This document shows, in pieces, positions 34,815-43,081 of a DNA stretch of 64,000 bases (position 1 is the first letter of the stretch; the number at the start of each line of letters is the position of its first letter). The DNA is from Salinigranum salinum (GTDB taxonomy: Archaea; Halobacteriota; Halobacteria; Halobacteriales; Haloferacaceae). The stretch spans positions 1,426,001-1,490,000 of the forward strand of contig NZ_VTOJ01000001.1 in assembly GCF_009176545.1 (NCBI RefSeq), given 5' to 3'. The notes beneath the pieces were generated by a model. It worked only from the letters and a program-made list of their open reading frames with translations, did no database searches and had not been told where the DNA came from. A program made the translations under genes and the position numbers.

Positions 34815-36068
34815 GTGTCCCGCCGCCACCTCTTCGGCTCCCTCTGTGCGATGGTGTTCGTCGTGAACCTCGCACGCGTCGTCTTCGCGCCGCTCGTCGG
34901 CCAGTTCGTCGTCGTCTTCGACGTCGGCGAGGCCACGGCCGGGAGCATCGCGACGCTCGTGTGGCTCGGCAGCGCGCTCCCACGCCTGCCGGCCGGGTGG
35001 CTCCTCACCCGCGTCCCCCGCCACCGGGTCGTCCTCGGGACGGGGGTCGCCCTCACCGTCGCCTCGGCGTTCACGGCCGCGGCCGACTCGGTCGTCACCG
35101 TCGCCGCGGGTGCTCTGCTGATGGGGCTGTCGTCGGGGGTGTACTTCGTCGCCGCCAGCCCGCTCGTGAGCGAACTGTACCCCGGCCGGGTCGGGCGCGC
35201 GGTGGGTATCCACGGGACGGCCTCACAGGTCGCCGCCGTCGTCGCCGCGCCGGTCGTGACGCTCGCGCTCTTCGTCTCGTGGCGCGTCGCCTTCGTCGGG
35301 ATCGGCGTCGCCGCGTTCCTCGTCACGCTCGCGCTCGTCGCGACGACCCGTCACGCCGATGTCCCGACGGTCGGCGTCGGCGAGCGGAACCTCCGCGACG
35401 GCATCCGGCGCGAGTGGCGGCTCATCGCCGTGGGCGTCGTGATCCTCGGACTCACCGGGTTCGTCTGGCAGGGGCTGTTCAACTTCTACGAACTGTACAT
35501 GCGGACGAAGGGGCTGTCGCCGTCGATGGCGAAGAACAGCCTCACCGTCGTCTTCCTCGCCGGCGTCCCCGCCTTCCTGTTCTCGGGCTGGCTCGCCCAC
35601 CGGCTCCCCCACGTGCCGTACGTCCTCGGCATCGTCGCCGCCTTCGCCGCGAGCGTCCTGCTCCTCACGACTACTACTGGCCTCGTACCGGTGCTCGCCG
35701 TCACAGCCCTCGTCGGCTACGTGATCCACAGCCTCTTCCCCGCCATGGACACGTTCCTGCTCGACACGCTCCCCGACGAGACGCGCGGGAGCGCCTACGC
35801 TGCCTACTCCGGGGTGATGATGCTCGTGCAGGCCGGCGGCTCCACCGCCGTCGGGGTGCTCGTCGAGCGCGGCGTCGCGTACGGCGACGTGTTCGCGGCG
35901 TTCGCCGTCGGGCTCTGCGTGCTCGTCGTCGTCCTCGGTGGGCTCCGGCTCGCCGGTCGACTCCCCGGGACTGCCCGCGGCGCGTCCGCGCCACAGGTTC
36001 CGGGGCCTGCGGACGACGACGCGCACCTCGAGACTGGCGGCACCCCTGGAGACCGGAACCGACCGTAA
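34815..36068 (+). CDS. MFS transporter
   Basis: 417 residues with about 12 predicted membrane helices. The MFS signature after helix 2 is visible as GWLLTRVPRHRVVLGTGVAL, and helix 5 carries IHGTASQVAAVVAAPVVTLA. A central cytosolic loop (TTRHADVPTVGVGERNLRDG) divides the two six-helix halves. The C-terminal tail is disordered and polar. Substrate cannot be read from the sequence; it resembles small-molecule or drug/proton antiporters of archaea. The GTG at 34815 was chosen because the family N terminus begins with the first helix; upstream in-frame codons are Arg/Pro-rich. Confidence 0.88.
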   Translation: MSRRHLFGSLCAMVFVVNLARVVFAPLVGQFVVVFDVGEATAGSIATLVWLGSALPRLPAGWLLTRVPRHRVVLGTGVALTVASAFTAAADSVVTVAAGALLMGLSSGVYFVAASPLVSELYPGRVGRAVGIHGTASQVAAVVAAPVVTLALFVSWRVAFVGIGVAAFLVTLALVATTRHADVPTVGVGERNLRDGIRREWRLIAVGVVILGLTGFVWQGLFNFYELYMRTKGLSPSMAKNSLTVVFLAGVPAFLFSGWLAHRLPHVPYVLGIVAAFAASVLLLTTTTGLVPVLAVTALVGYVIHSLFPAMDTFLLDTLPDETRGSAYAAYSGVMMLVQAGGSTAVGVLVERGVAYGDVFAAFAVGLCVLVVVLGGLRLAGRLPGTARGASAPQVPGPADDDAHLETGGTPGDRNRP

Positions 36069-36212
36069 CCCGACCCGATCGGAGTCGAGATCGGAACGTC
36101 GGCTGCTGCCCGTTCGACCGTGCCGACCGGTGCCGCCGTCCGTGCCGACGTCGACAACCACCGCTCGCCGTCGTTCGCGGGACTTTTGCCGTTCGATCCC
36201 CTGACACGGACG

Positions 36213-37313
36213 ATGGAGTACGTCCAAGAGCGTGTCACGACGCTCCACGACCTCGGCGGCCCACAGCCGGCGGCCCCGGTCGACCGCGCCGCGGTGGTCG
36301 TGCCGATGACCGAACGCGAGTACGGTAGTCTCGCTGCCGAACGCGTCCTCTCGTCGCTCGAGCGGGTCGATCCGGCCCACGTCGTCGTCCCGCTCCGCGC
36401 GTCGGACGAGCGGGTCGCGACGTTCGCCGACTGGCTCGACGGGTACGACCTCCCACTCACGGTCGTCTGGTGTGACGGGCCGCGGGTCGAGCGACTCCTC
36501 TCCGACGCGGGACTCGACGGCGGACGTGGGAAGGGCCGCGACGTGTGGCTCGCACTCGGTGTCGCGCTCGCCGGCGACGAGGAGTACGTCGTCTTCCACG
36601 ACGCCGACACGAAGACGTACGATCGGAGCTACGTCCCCAGGCTGCTGTTCCCGCTCGCCCGTGGACACGCGTTCTCGAAGGGCTACTACGCACGCGTGGA
36701 GAACCGCCGGCTGTACGGGCGGCTGTTCCGCCTCTTCTTCGCCCCGCTCGTCCGGGCGCTCGCCGACGACCACGACGAGCGCGTCCTCGACTACCTCGCC
36801 GCGTTCCGCTACGCCCTCGCCGGCGAGTTCGCCGTCACGCGCGACCTCGCTCTTCACCTCAGGATGCAGCGGTCGTGGGGGCTCGAGGTCGGCACGCTCG
36901 GCGACGCGTTCGCGAACGCCGGTTTCGAGGGGAGCGCGCAGGTCGACCTCGGCGCGTACGAACACGACCACCGGGCCGTCTCGGGCCCGACGGGCCTGTC
37001 GGACATGTCCCGACAGGTCGGTGCGGCGCTCTTCACCGTGATCGAAGAACACGGTGTCGCCCCCGACTACGAGACGCTCCCCGAACGGTATCGCGAGACG
37101 GCGCGACAGTACGTCCGTGCCTACGGGACGGACGCGGCGTTCAACGGACTCGACTACCCGGTCGACGAGGAACGCTCGCAGGTCGACCAGTACGCCGAGG
37201 CGATCGTCCGGCCCGTCGGAGACGCCCGCCTCCCGGCGTGGGCCGACGCGCCGATCGAGCCCGCGGGCGTCCGGGACCGGGCAGTCGCCGACCTCCGGGA
37301 GGTCCGCGAGTGA
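36213..37313 (+). CDS. GT-A glycosyltransferase, GT81/glucosyl-3-phosphoglycerate synthase-like
   Basis: 366 residues. The donor-binding D-x-D motif appears in VVFHDADTKTYDRSY, after GRGKGRDVWLALGVALAGDE. The acceptor half holds FSKGYYARVENRRLYGRLFR, YLAAFRYALAGEFAV and SWGLEVGTLGDAFANAG, the order seen in glucosyl-3-phosphoglycerate synthase and related GT81 enzymes that make compatible-solute precursors. Whether the product is glucosylglycerate or another glycoside is not shown. ATG 36213 follows CTTTTGC at about 27 nt. It is translationally coupled (GTGA) to the next gene. Confidence 0.82.
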   Translation: MEYVQERVTTLHDLGGPQPAAPVDRAAVVVPMTEREYGSLAAERVLSSLERVDPAHVVVPLRASDERVATFADWLDGYDLPLTVVWCDGPRVERLLSDAGLDGGRGKGRDVWLALGVALAGDEEYVVFHDADTKTYDRSYVPRLLFPLARGHAFSKGYYARVENRRLYGRLFRLFFAPLVRALADDHDERVLDYLAAFRYALAGEFAVTRDLALHLRMQRSWGLEVGTLGDAFANAGFEGSAQVDLGAYEHDHRAVSGPTGLSDMSRQVGAALFTVIEEHGVAPDYETLPERYRETARQYVRAYGTDAAFNGLDYPVDEERSQVDQYAEAIVRPVGDARLPAWADAPIEPAGVRDRAVADLREVRE

Positions 37314-37996
37314 CGGACCCGACGGCACCGGAGCCGTCGCCGGACCCGTTCGAAGCGGCCCCGCTCCCGGTCGACGACCCCGACGAACTCGCGGGCGTCG
37401 TCGACCTGTTCGGCGCGCTCGGCCGCGAGGAACTGCTCCGGGCACTCGTCGAACTCGCCTACCGGCAGCGCGGCGATGTCGACGAGTCGGCGGTGGCGAC
37501 CGCCGCCGAACCGGCCGTCGCGTGGGCCGTCGAACGCTACTATCTGGTCGAGTACGCTCCCGACGAGGCGACCGACGGCGACGACGCCACGGACGGAGAG
37601 CCGCTGTTGACCGTCGGCCCCGTCGCGTTCCCGGCGTTGCCGGCGGAGGCAGAGGACCTGCCACACATCCTCGACTACCCGACGCGCTCGGTCTCCCGGG
37701 CGTCGCTCGCGCGGTCGGTCGAGACGCGACTCCGTGGCGACACCGCCCGGGCGGTCGCCGCCGCGGACGACGACCGGGTCCGCCACCTGTTCGACGTGAC
37801 GTACGACCTCGAGGCGTGGGCACCGGTCGACGTGGCTGACGTCCGCGAGCGGCTCGACGACGTCCTCGCGGCGCTGGATTCGGAGTCGGGGGCGGATTCG
37901 GAGTCGGGGGCGGATTCGGAGTCGGGGGCGGATTCGGAGTCGGGGGCGGATTCGGAGTCGGGAGCCGACGGGGACGCGGACGCCGGCTCGGAGTGA
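37310..37996 (+). CDS. Haloarchaeal protein of unknown function with C-terminal SESGAD repeats
   Basis: 228 residues from GTG 37310, overlapping the glycosyltransferase by 4 bp. The N-terminal 190 residues are a soluble helical domain (LAGVVDLFGALGREELLRAL, ELAYRQRGDVDESAVATAA, TRSVSRASLARSVETRLRGD), of a haloarchaea-restricted type. The C terminus is five copies of D-S-E-S-G-A encoded by an 18-bp tandem repeat, ending GDADAGSE, and is surely disordered. The coupling suggests a role tied to the glycosyltransferase, but nothing in the domain shows what it does. Confidence 0.8.
   Translation: MTDPTAPEPSPDPFEAAPLPVDDPDELAGVVDLFGALGREELLRALVELAYRQRGDVDESAVATAAEPAVAWAVERYYLVEYAPDEATDGDDATDGEPLLTVGPVAFPALPAEAEDLPHILDYPTRSVSRASLARSVETRLRGDTARAVAAADDDRVRHLFDVTYDLEAWAPVDVADVRERLDDVLAALDSESGADSESGADSESGADSESGADSESGADGDADAGSE
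37877..37966 (+). repeat. Five tandem 18-bp units inside a gene
   Basis: The unit gattcggagtcgggggcg is repeated five times head to tail; the first four are identical and the fifth differs near its end. It codes D-S-E-S-G-A in frame and keeps the reading frame if copy number changes. Confidence 0.95.
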
Positions 37997-38095
37997 GACG
38001 CCGGTCCGGACGCGCCCGGCCACGCTCGACACGAACCGTCGTGTGCCGTTGCCCCGTCCATACAGGATTAAGACCTTCGACCCGTTGTAGTTCGT

Positions 38096-38695
38096 ATGGA
38101 CCTCTCGGGGATCGGTCGCCACACGCCGTCGTCGTTCGAGGGAGCGACGCGGCAGGCGGCGGTCGTCGCCCCCGTCGTCGACCGCGACGGCGAGGATCAC
38201 CTGCTGTTCACGAAACGGGCGGACCACCTCGGCGAACACGCCGGCCAGATGAGCTTCCCTGGTGGGGGTCGCGAGCCGAGCGACGACTCGCTCGAGGCGA
38301 CGGCGCTCCGCGAGGCACGCGAGGAGATCGGTCTGTTCCCCGACGAGGTCGAACTGTTCGGCCGGCTCGACGACATCGAGACCGTCACCGACTACTCGGT
38401 CCGCCCGTTCGTCGGGCGCATCCCCGACCGCGAGTACGTCCCCGACGAACGCGAGGTGGCCGAGATCGCCGTGCTCTCGGTCGACGCGCTCACCGACCGC
38501 ACGAACTACGAGTCCGAACAGCGCGACCACCCCTACTACGGCGAGATCCGCATCCACTTCTTCCACGTCGACGGCTACACCGTCTGGGGCGCGACGGGCC
38601 GGATGCTCGTCCAGCTGCTGGAACTCACGACCGACTGGCGCATGCCACCCGAGGTCGACCGCGTGGTCGGCCCCGACGCGGACCTGCCGGTCTGA
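38096..38695 (+). CDS. Nudix hydrolase, CoA pyrophosphatase type
   Basis: 199 residues. The CoA-pyrophosphatase (UPF0035) motif LFTKRADHLGEHAGQMSFPG precedes the Nudix box GGREPSDDSLEATALREA then REEIGL, with the catalytic Glu cluster intact. Enzymes of this NUDT7/YeaB-like group split CoA and its derivatives to 3',5'-ADP and 4'-phosphopantetheine. The C-terminal half (GEIRIHFFHVDGYTVWGATG) is as in archaeal homologs. It has its own promoter: GATTAAG centred 27 nt before ATG 38096, leaderless. Confidence 0.92.
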   Translation: MDLSGIGRHTPSSFEGATRQAAVVAPVVDRDGEDHLLFTKRADHLGEHAGQMSFPGGGREPSDDSLEATALREAREEIGLFPDEVELFGRLDDIETVTDYSVRPFVGRIPDREYVPDEREVAEIAVLSVDALTDRTNYESEQRDHPYYGEIRIHFFHVDGYTVWGATGRMLVQLLELTTDWRMPPEVDRVVGPDADLPV

Positions 38696-38893
38696 TCCCC
38701 GGCTCCTGTCGTCGCTGTGGCACCCGGCGTCGCCGCCCGAACGATCACACAGAACGAAGAGACGGTCGTCACCGTGACCTGAAGGCGCACTCGTCTCGAT
38801 GCCGGTACGTCCGGAGACGGAGCACGTCATCGGACAGTGGTGGCAGTAACGTGGATAACAGGTGCGAGCGCTGTCGAGGCTGCCCGGATGTCG

Positions 38894-39427
38894 TCACCCG
38901 AGCAGGTACTTCAGCGCGGGGTGCTGGCGGACGAACGCCAGCCGCTCGATCATCGCGTCGAGCCCCATGATGCGGCCCGCGGCGAGCGTGCCGACGAGCA
39001 CGAACATCAGGAACCCGAACAGGTCCCCGTTGACGTAGCCGTGCGCCCAGTCGGCGTTCCCGAGGTAGAAGAACACCATCAGGAACGCGCCCCAGAAGGC
39101 AGCGAACCGGGTGAACGCGCCCAGGATGAGCGCGAGGCCGATGAGCGTCTGACCGATGGGGATGGCGAAATTCGTGAAGCCGAGCAGCCACGGGGTCTCC
39201 GCAGCGAAGAGCAAGAAGCCGTGGATGGGGCTCCCGGCCGTGCCGTTCGCGAGCCAGCCGGCCGCGTTGAACGCCTCACCCGAGACGAAGCTGAACTTGC
39301 CCACCCCGGCGTTGAGGAACCAGTAGCCGGTGACGAGCCGCACCAGGACCGTCACGTATCCGGTAAGCGATTCCGCGTACGCGAACTCGGTGGTTTTGCC
39401 GAACCAGTTGACTCTGCTAGTAGTCAT
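38894..39427 (-). CDS. DoxX family membrane protein
   Basis: 177 residues with four hydrophobic helices: VLVRLVTGYWFLNAGVGKFS, NFAIPIGQTLIGLALILGAF, AAFWGAFLMVFFYLGNADWA and DLFGFLMFVLVGTLAAGRIM. The R-x-x-x-G-x-x-F-x-x-A-x-x-K pattern in the first helix is typical of DoxX/DoxD proteins, related to the thiosulfate:quinone oxidoreductase subunit or to stress-linked membrane complexes. No partner subunit is nearby, so the redox role is unproven. ATG 39427 starts MTTSRVNW, before the first amphipathic segment. Confidence 0.88.
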   Translation of the reverse strand: MTTSRVNWFGKTTEFAYAESLTGYVTVLVRLVTGYWFLNAGVGKFSFVSGEAFNAAGWLANGTAGSPIHGFLLFAAETPWLLGFTNFAIPIGQTLIGLALILGAFTRFAAFWGAFLMVFFYLGNADWAHGYVNGDLFGFLMFVLVGTLAAGRIMGLDAMIERLAFVRQHPALKYLLG

Positions 39428-39630
39428 GATCGTTCTCCACCTGCTCGTTCGCCGGGTAGCCGCGTATATACCGACTCTGGCTCTCACCGGCTGAGAAAAG
39501 GTCGTCTGGAGGATCGCGGGTGGGCGTTCGGGACTACGGCGGAGTCGGTCCCGAGCTGACGTTCATCGAGAGTGTCGCGCGACGAGGACCCCTCCCCGAC
39601 GCGGTCCGGCGTCTCTCGTGGCCCGCCGCC

Positions 39631-40011
39631 TCAGTCTTCCCACCCGGCGACGGATGGTCTCCGGACGTCGACCCCGTCCGCGTCGTCCGTCTTCCAGCGG
39701 GCGATCCCGTTCGCCTCGACCCACCAGACGAGACTCCAGTAGGCGACCGCGGCGACGAGGAGACCACCGACGACGAGGAGGCTCTCGCTCACCGTCGCAC
39801 GACTGAGCACACTGACACCGAGGAGGATCGTGGCGAGGGGCACGAGCAGCACGTATCCGACGGCGACGGCTCCGAGTCCGAGCCACCACGTCGTCCGCAG
39901 GGCGCGTCTCAGGGTCGTCTGCCACGTCCGATCGTTCTCCGACAGTCGCGTGTCCGTTTCGTGTTCGTCCACTCGTGCTCGACCAGTTCGAAAACGCGTC
40001 CGAAACGTCAT
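39631..40011 (-). CDS. Two-span membrane protein of unknown function
   Basis: 126 residues. A basic, Thr/Arg-rich cytosolic N terminus (MTFRTRFRTGRARVDEHE) is followed by two helices, WWLGLGAVAVGYVLLVPLAT and LLVVGGLLVAAVAYWSLVWW, and a short acidic tail. No family motif recognised. It lies 203 bp upstream of doxX on the same strand; co-transcription is possible but not shown. Confidence 0.7.
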   Translation of the reverse strand: MTFRTRFRTGRARVDEHETDTRLSENDRTWQTTLRRALRTTWWLGLGAVAVGYVLLVPLATILLGVSVLSRATVSESLLVVGGLLVAAVAYWSLVWWVEANGIARWKTDDADGVDVRRPSVAGWED

Positions 40012-40273
40012 TAGCTGACACCCACACTAGTTCGGGTGGCAGACTCATGGCTGGGAACGGGCGACGCAGATCTACGCCTCGAGGGGGCGAGCACGGTACC
40101 GTTCGTCCGGCTCCCGCCCTCGACCCGTCCTCGTACACGACGGGTCGCCGTCGCGACCGACCCGCCGCCTGTCGAAGAACGACAGCGTTTTGTGCCGAAC
40201 GACGATATCACACCTCACATGGTCGCACAGACGATGGATCGCGTTCCGCGACGACAGTGATTTCTCCCTCGAT

Positions 40274-40281
40274 GGAGGTGA
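40274..40281 (+). promoter_or_regulatory. Shine-Dalgarno deciding GTG start at 40288
   Basis: GGAGGTGA, a full anti-SD match, ends 6 nt before GTG 40288. Such a site is uncommon in this window, where most genes look leaderless, and implies an mRNA with a real 5' leader. Confidence 0.65.
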
Positions 40282-40287
40282 CTCGAC

Positions 40288-41070
40288 GTGCTAACCGATG
40301 AGCGTGCCGTCTCGGTGTCGGGCCTGGACGCCGTCGCGCTCAAGCCGAAAGAGTGTGACGTCCGCCGGGCGCTCGACGTCCCGCTCCCGACCGTCGCCAT
40401 CGACTACGAGGGTCGCGAACACCTGCCCGACCCCGACGTCCTCGCGGCACTCGCCACGGAGAAAGAGGTCCGTCTCACCACGCCGGTCCGCGCCGACGGA
40501 TTCGACCCGCTCGGCGACGACTCCCTGTGGGCTACGGTGCCGTCCGCGGTCCGCCGGGTGCTCGTCGCGGGCCACAGCGCGTACCTCACCGACGAGGAGG
40601 CGGAGCGGGCGGTCGCCCCGCGACTGCACACGGCGCGACAGCGCGTGCCCGACGCGTGGGTCGGTACCGAGGGGATCGAACGCATCGCGCTGGCTGCCGG
40701 CGGCACGCAGTACGAACTGCTCTCGCGGTCGACGATCCGCGACGTCCGCGCGCTTCGCGCCGCCGGCTTCGACGGCGAGGTCGCCCTCTACGCGCCGACG
40801 GTCCTCACCGACGACGAAGACGAGGCGCTCGACGCGGTCGGCGCGTACGCCGCCCGCCGTCGCCCGGTCGCCAGCGCCCTGCCCGACGACGCACCGACCG
40901 ACGCCACGGCCACGGGGCGCGCTCGCGACGTGCTCGCGGCCGCCGTCTCCGACTACGCGCTCGTCGGCGGGCCGGACGCGGTACGCCGGCGGGTGCGTGA
41001 GCTGAAGGAGGCCGGCGTCGACACGGTCGTCGGCTACCCCGCACGCGGCGTCGACGAGTTCTGCGGGTGA
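40288..41070 (+). CDS. Haloarchaeal protein, possibly luciferase-like (LLM) fold remnant
   Basis: 260 residues. The middle and C terminus look like a TIM-barrel protein: VGTEGIERIALAAGGTQYEL, STIRDVRALRAAGFDGEVAL, and the end DYALVGGPDAVRRRVRELKE then AGVDTVVGYPARG, resembling the last helices of F420-dependent luciferase-like reductases. The N terminus (VSGLDAVALKPKECDVRRAL) is not typical of those enzymes, and the length is short, so the flavin/F420 site may be absent. Best described as a conserved haloarchaeal protein of unknown function. The start is set by the Shine-Dalgarno sequence before it. Confidence 0.78.
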   Translation: MLTDERAVSVSGLDAVALKPKECDVRRALDVPLPTVAIDYEGREHLPDPDVLAALATEKEVRLTTPVRADGFDPLGDDSLWATVPSAVRRVLVAGHSAYLTDEEAERAVAPRLHTARQRVPDAWVGTEGIERIALAAGGTQYELLSRSTIRDVRALRAAGFDGEVALYAPTVLTDDEDEALDAVGAYAARRRPVASALPDDAPTDATATGRARDVLAAAVSDYALVGGPDAVRRRVRELKEAGVDTVVGYPARGVDEFCG

Positions 41071-41253
41071 ACCGGCACTCTGGGCCGTCCTCGCGCGTCC
41101 ACATGGTCGCCGACAGCGCCGCGTTTCCGTCGCTCTCGGCGTCCGTGATCCGCGGCGTCTCCCGTGTCACTCCCCTGCAGCCCCGGCGAGAACGTCCTGC
41201 GGATCCGTCACCCGTCCGCCGAGAGAAGCCGTTCGATACGCGGACCGACTCGG

Positions 41254-41697
41254 TTACGAGGCGTCGACCGTGTGCTCGTCCTCGTCGTCCTCGTCGCGGA
41301 CCTCGACGTCGGTCGCGTGACCGTCCTTGGGGATCTCGATACGGAGCGTCCCGTTGTCTGCGAGCGTCGCCGACGCGCCGCCGGCGTTGACCGCGGCGTC
41401 CTCGGGGAGTCGGACGTGGCCGTCCAGCGAGAGGCCACGTCCGGGGAACCGCATCTCGAAGTCCTCGAAGAAGTCCCGGAATCGGTCGATACGGACCTGC
41501 ACTTCGCCGTCGAGGAAGCGGACCTGGACGTCCGAGCGCTGGACGCCCGGCGCGTCGAAGACGACCAGGTAGGCGTCGTCGCTCTCGAGGAGGTCGTACG
41601 GGAGCGGCTTTCGTTCCTGAACCCGACTCATCCCGCGCCCGACCCGTTCGAGCACCGTGTTGGCGACCGACTCTCCGATCTCACGAATTCCTGTCAT
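41254..41697 (-). CDS. Hsp20/alpha-crystallin family small heat shock protein
   Basis: 147 residues. The alpha-crystallin domain spans about residues 35-130: LPYDLLESDDAYLVVFDAPG, VQVRFLDGEVQVRIDRF, GRGLSLDGHVRLPEDAAV and the ending ATLADNGTLRIEIPK with the A-x-x-x-N-G-x-L motif. The C-terminal tail is acidic and lacks an obvious I-x-I anchor, which is often missing in haloarchaeal members. It forms ATP-independent holdase oligomers for denaturing proteins. ATG 41697 fits the family length; upstream in-frame codons are Arg-rich noise. Confidence 0.93.
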   Translation of the reverse strand: MTGIREIGESVANTVLERVGRGMSRVQERKPLPYDLLESDDAYLVVFDAPGVQRSDVQVRFLDGEVQVRIDRFRDFFEDFEMRFPGRGLSLDGHVRLPEDAAVNAGGASATLADNGTLRIEIPKDGHATDVEVRDEDDEDEHTVDAS

Positions 41698-41768
41698 CGT
41701 TCGTGTGCGAGGGTAGTGGCCGCCGGGAGAAAAGCGTTGTTCGATGGACGGGCGACGAGCGAGGCCAG

Positions 41769-41927
41769 TCAGAGTTCGATGAGTTCCAGGTAGTCGGTCT
41801 CGCCGCAGTACGGACACAGGAGGTCGTCGATCGAGAGGTCGTCGGGGACGTCGTACGTGTAGTGGTTCTCGAACATGTCGAGTTCGCAGTCCGGGTTGAG
41901 ACACTTGATCTCCTCTGTTTTCGGCAT
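41769..41927 (-). CDS. Zinc-binding microprotein (DUF7559-like)
   Basis: 52 residues, nearly all conserved in style: KCLNPDCELDMFENHYTYD then LLCPYCGETDYLELIEL. Four Cys in two pairs (C-x4-C and C-x2-C) suggest one zinc site. It is acidic otherwise. It lies 71 bp upstream of hsp20 on the same strand and might share its transcript. Function unknown. Confidence 0.8.
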   Translation of the reverse strand: MPKTEEIKCLNPDCELDMFENHYTYDVPDDLSIDDLLCPYCGETDYLELIEL

Positions 41928-42125
41928 ACCCCTCGATTGCGGAGAGAGGCGGATACGCTTTTCGGAGCCGTCGACTCCCGTCGATCGGCCCCGGCCGTCG
42001 AACCGGTGCTCGCTTCGTCGCCCGGTCGTCGTACTCGTCTCCGAGCTCGCTCCGTCGTCCGGTGCTAGCACGCTCTCTCCCGGAGCCAGTACGGTTAAGA
42101 CACTGTGACGTATCAACCGATATTA

Positions 42126-42953
42126 ATGTGTGGGGATTTCACACCACCGTCCGTCGTCTACGGCGTGGTCTACGGTGGTGACGGGGCGAACGCACGAACG
42201 TGGGTGGCACGCGGGGTCGTCACCGACGGTTCGCTGTCGATCGACCGCTGTGCGCCGGTCGGAGAGTGGTTCGAGGAGTCGGGGACGCCGGCGGCGACAC
42301 CGACGCTCACCACGTTCCTCGCGGACCTCCCCGCGACCGCCGCCGCCGGTCTCGACTTCCCGTTCGGGCTCCCCGAGGGCGTCGTCGCGGAGGACGAATG
42401 GGTGACGTTCCTCCAGCAGCTTCCCTCGTGGTGTGACAGCCCGACGGACCTGCGCCGGCGGTGTGAGCGCCGACTCCGGCTGGTGGACGGGTCGGCGGAC
42501 ACCCGGCTCCGCGCGACGGACACCCCCCTGAGTGCGATGTCGCCGTTCGACGAACCCATCGCCGCCTCGACGTTCTACGGACTCCGCGACGTCCTCCGAC
42601 CGCTCGTCCTGAGTGACGTCGTCCGGGTTCCCCCGATGACGACACCGCACCCCGATCGTCCGCTCGTCATCGAGGTGTACCCCACGGGGACGCTCGTCGA
42701 CCTCGACCTGTTCGCCGCCGGCTACGAGATCGACGACGAGGGGCGCACGCTCCGTGCGGAGATCGTCGACGGGCTCGTCGCGGCGACCGACGGGGTCGAG
42801 GTGACCGACGAGGTCCGGGAGGCCGCCCTGGCCGACCCGGCGTGCCTCGAGAGCGTCGTGGCCGCGTACGCCGTCTACCGCAACAGCCGTTCGGCGGCGG
42901 CGCTGACCGTCTCCGACTCACAGCGGCTCGTCGAGGGACAGGTCTTCGTCTGA
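42126..42953 (+). CDS. DUF429 family protein (RNase H-like fold)
   Basis: 275 residues from ATG 42126. DUF429 hallmarks: an N-terminal strand with GVVYGGDGANARTWVARG, the AAAGLDFPFGLPEGV acidic motif, RATDTPLSAMSPFDEPIAAS with TFYGLRDVLRPL, RPLVIEVYPTG, and a C-terminal DPACLESVVAAYAVYRNSR helix with the conserved Asp/Ala pattern. The fold is RNase H-like and nuclease activity has been predicted, not shown. A GTG at 42105 in frame would add 7 residues; the GTTAAG box at about 42093 favours the ATG as near-leaderless. Confidence 0.85.
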   Translation: MCGDFTPPSVVYGVVYGGDGANARTWVARGVVTDGSLSIDRCAPVGEWFEESGTPAATPTLTTFLADLPATAAAGLDFPFGLPEGVVAEDEWVTFLQQLPSWCDSPTDLRRRCERRLRLVDGSADTRLRATDTPLSAMSPFDEPIAASTFYGLRDVLRPLVLSDVVRVPPMTTPHPDRPLVIEVYPTGTLVDLDLFAAGYEIDDEGRTLRAEIVDGLVAATDGVEVTDEVREAALADPACLESVVAAYAVYRNSRSAAALTVSDSQRLVEGQVFV

Positions 42954-43050
42954 ACGCCGTCGTCGGTCGTGAGCCGGCGTCGATCACCCGACGGACATCC
43001 GTCGTACCCGGGCCTCCGGCGGAGTACCCGGCAGCCGTGCGGACCGCACG

Positions 43051-43057
43051 GTTTACC
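43051..43057 (+). promoter_or_regulatory. TATA-like box of radical SAM gene
   Basis: GTTTACC centred 28 nt before ATG 43082 fixes the start of the radical SAM gene well inside a longer open frame. Confidence 0.55.
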
Positions 43058-43081
43058 CACGGTGAGGACGAACCTCTCGCT

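Noticed and set aside
37877..37966. CRISPR array suspected from tandem 18-bp repeats
   Set aside because: Units are contiguous without spacers and keep a reading frame, so they are a coding microsatellite.
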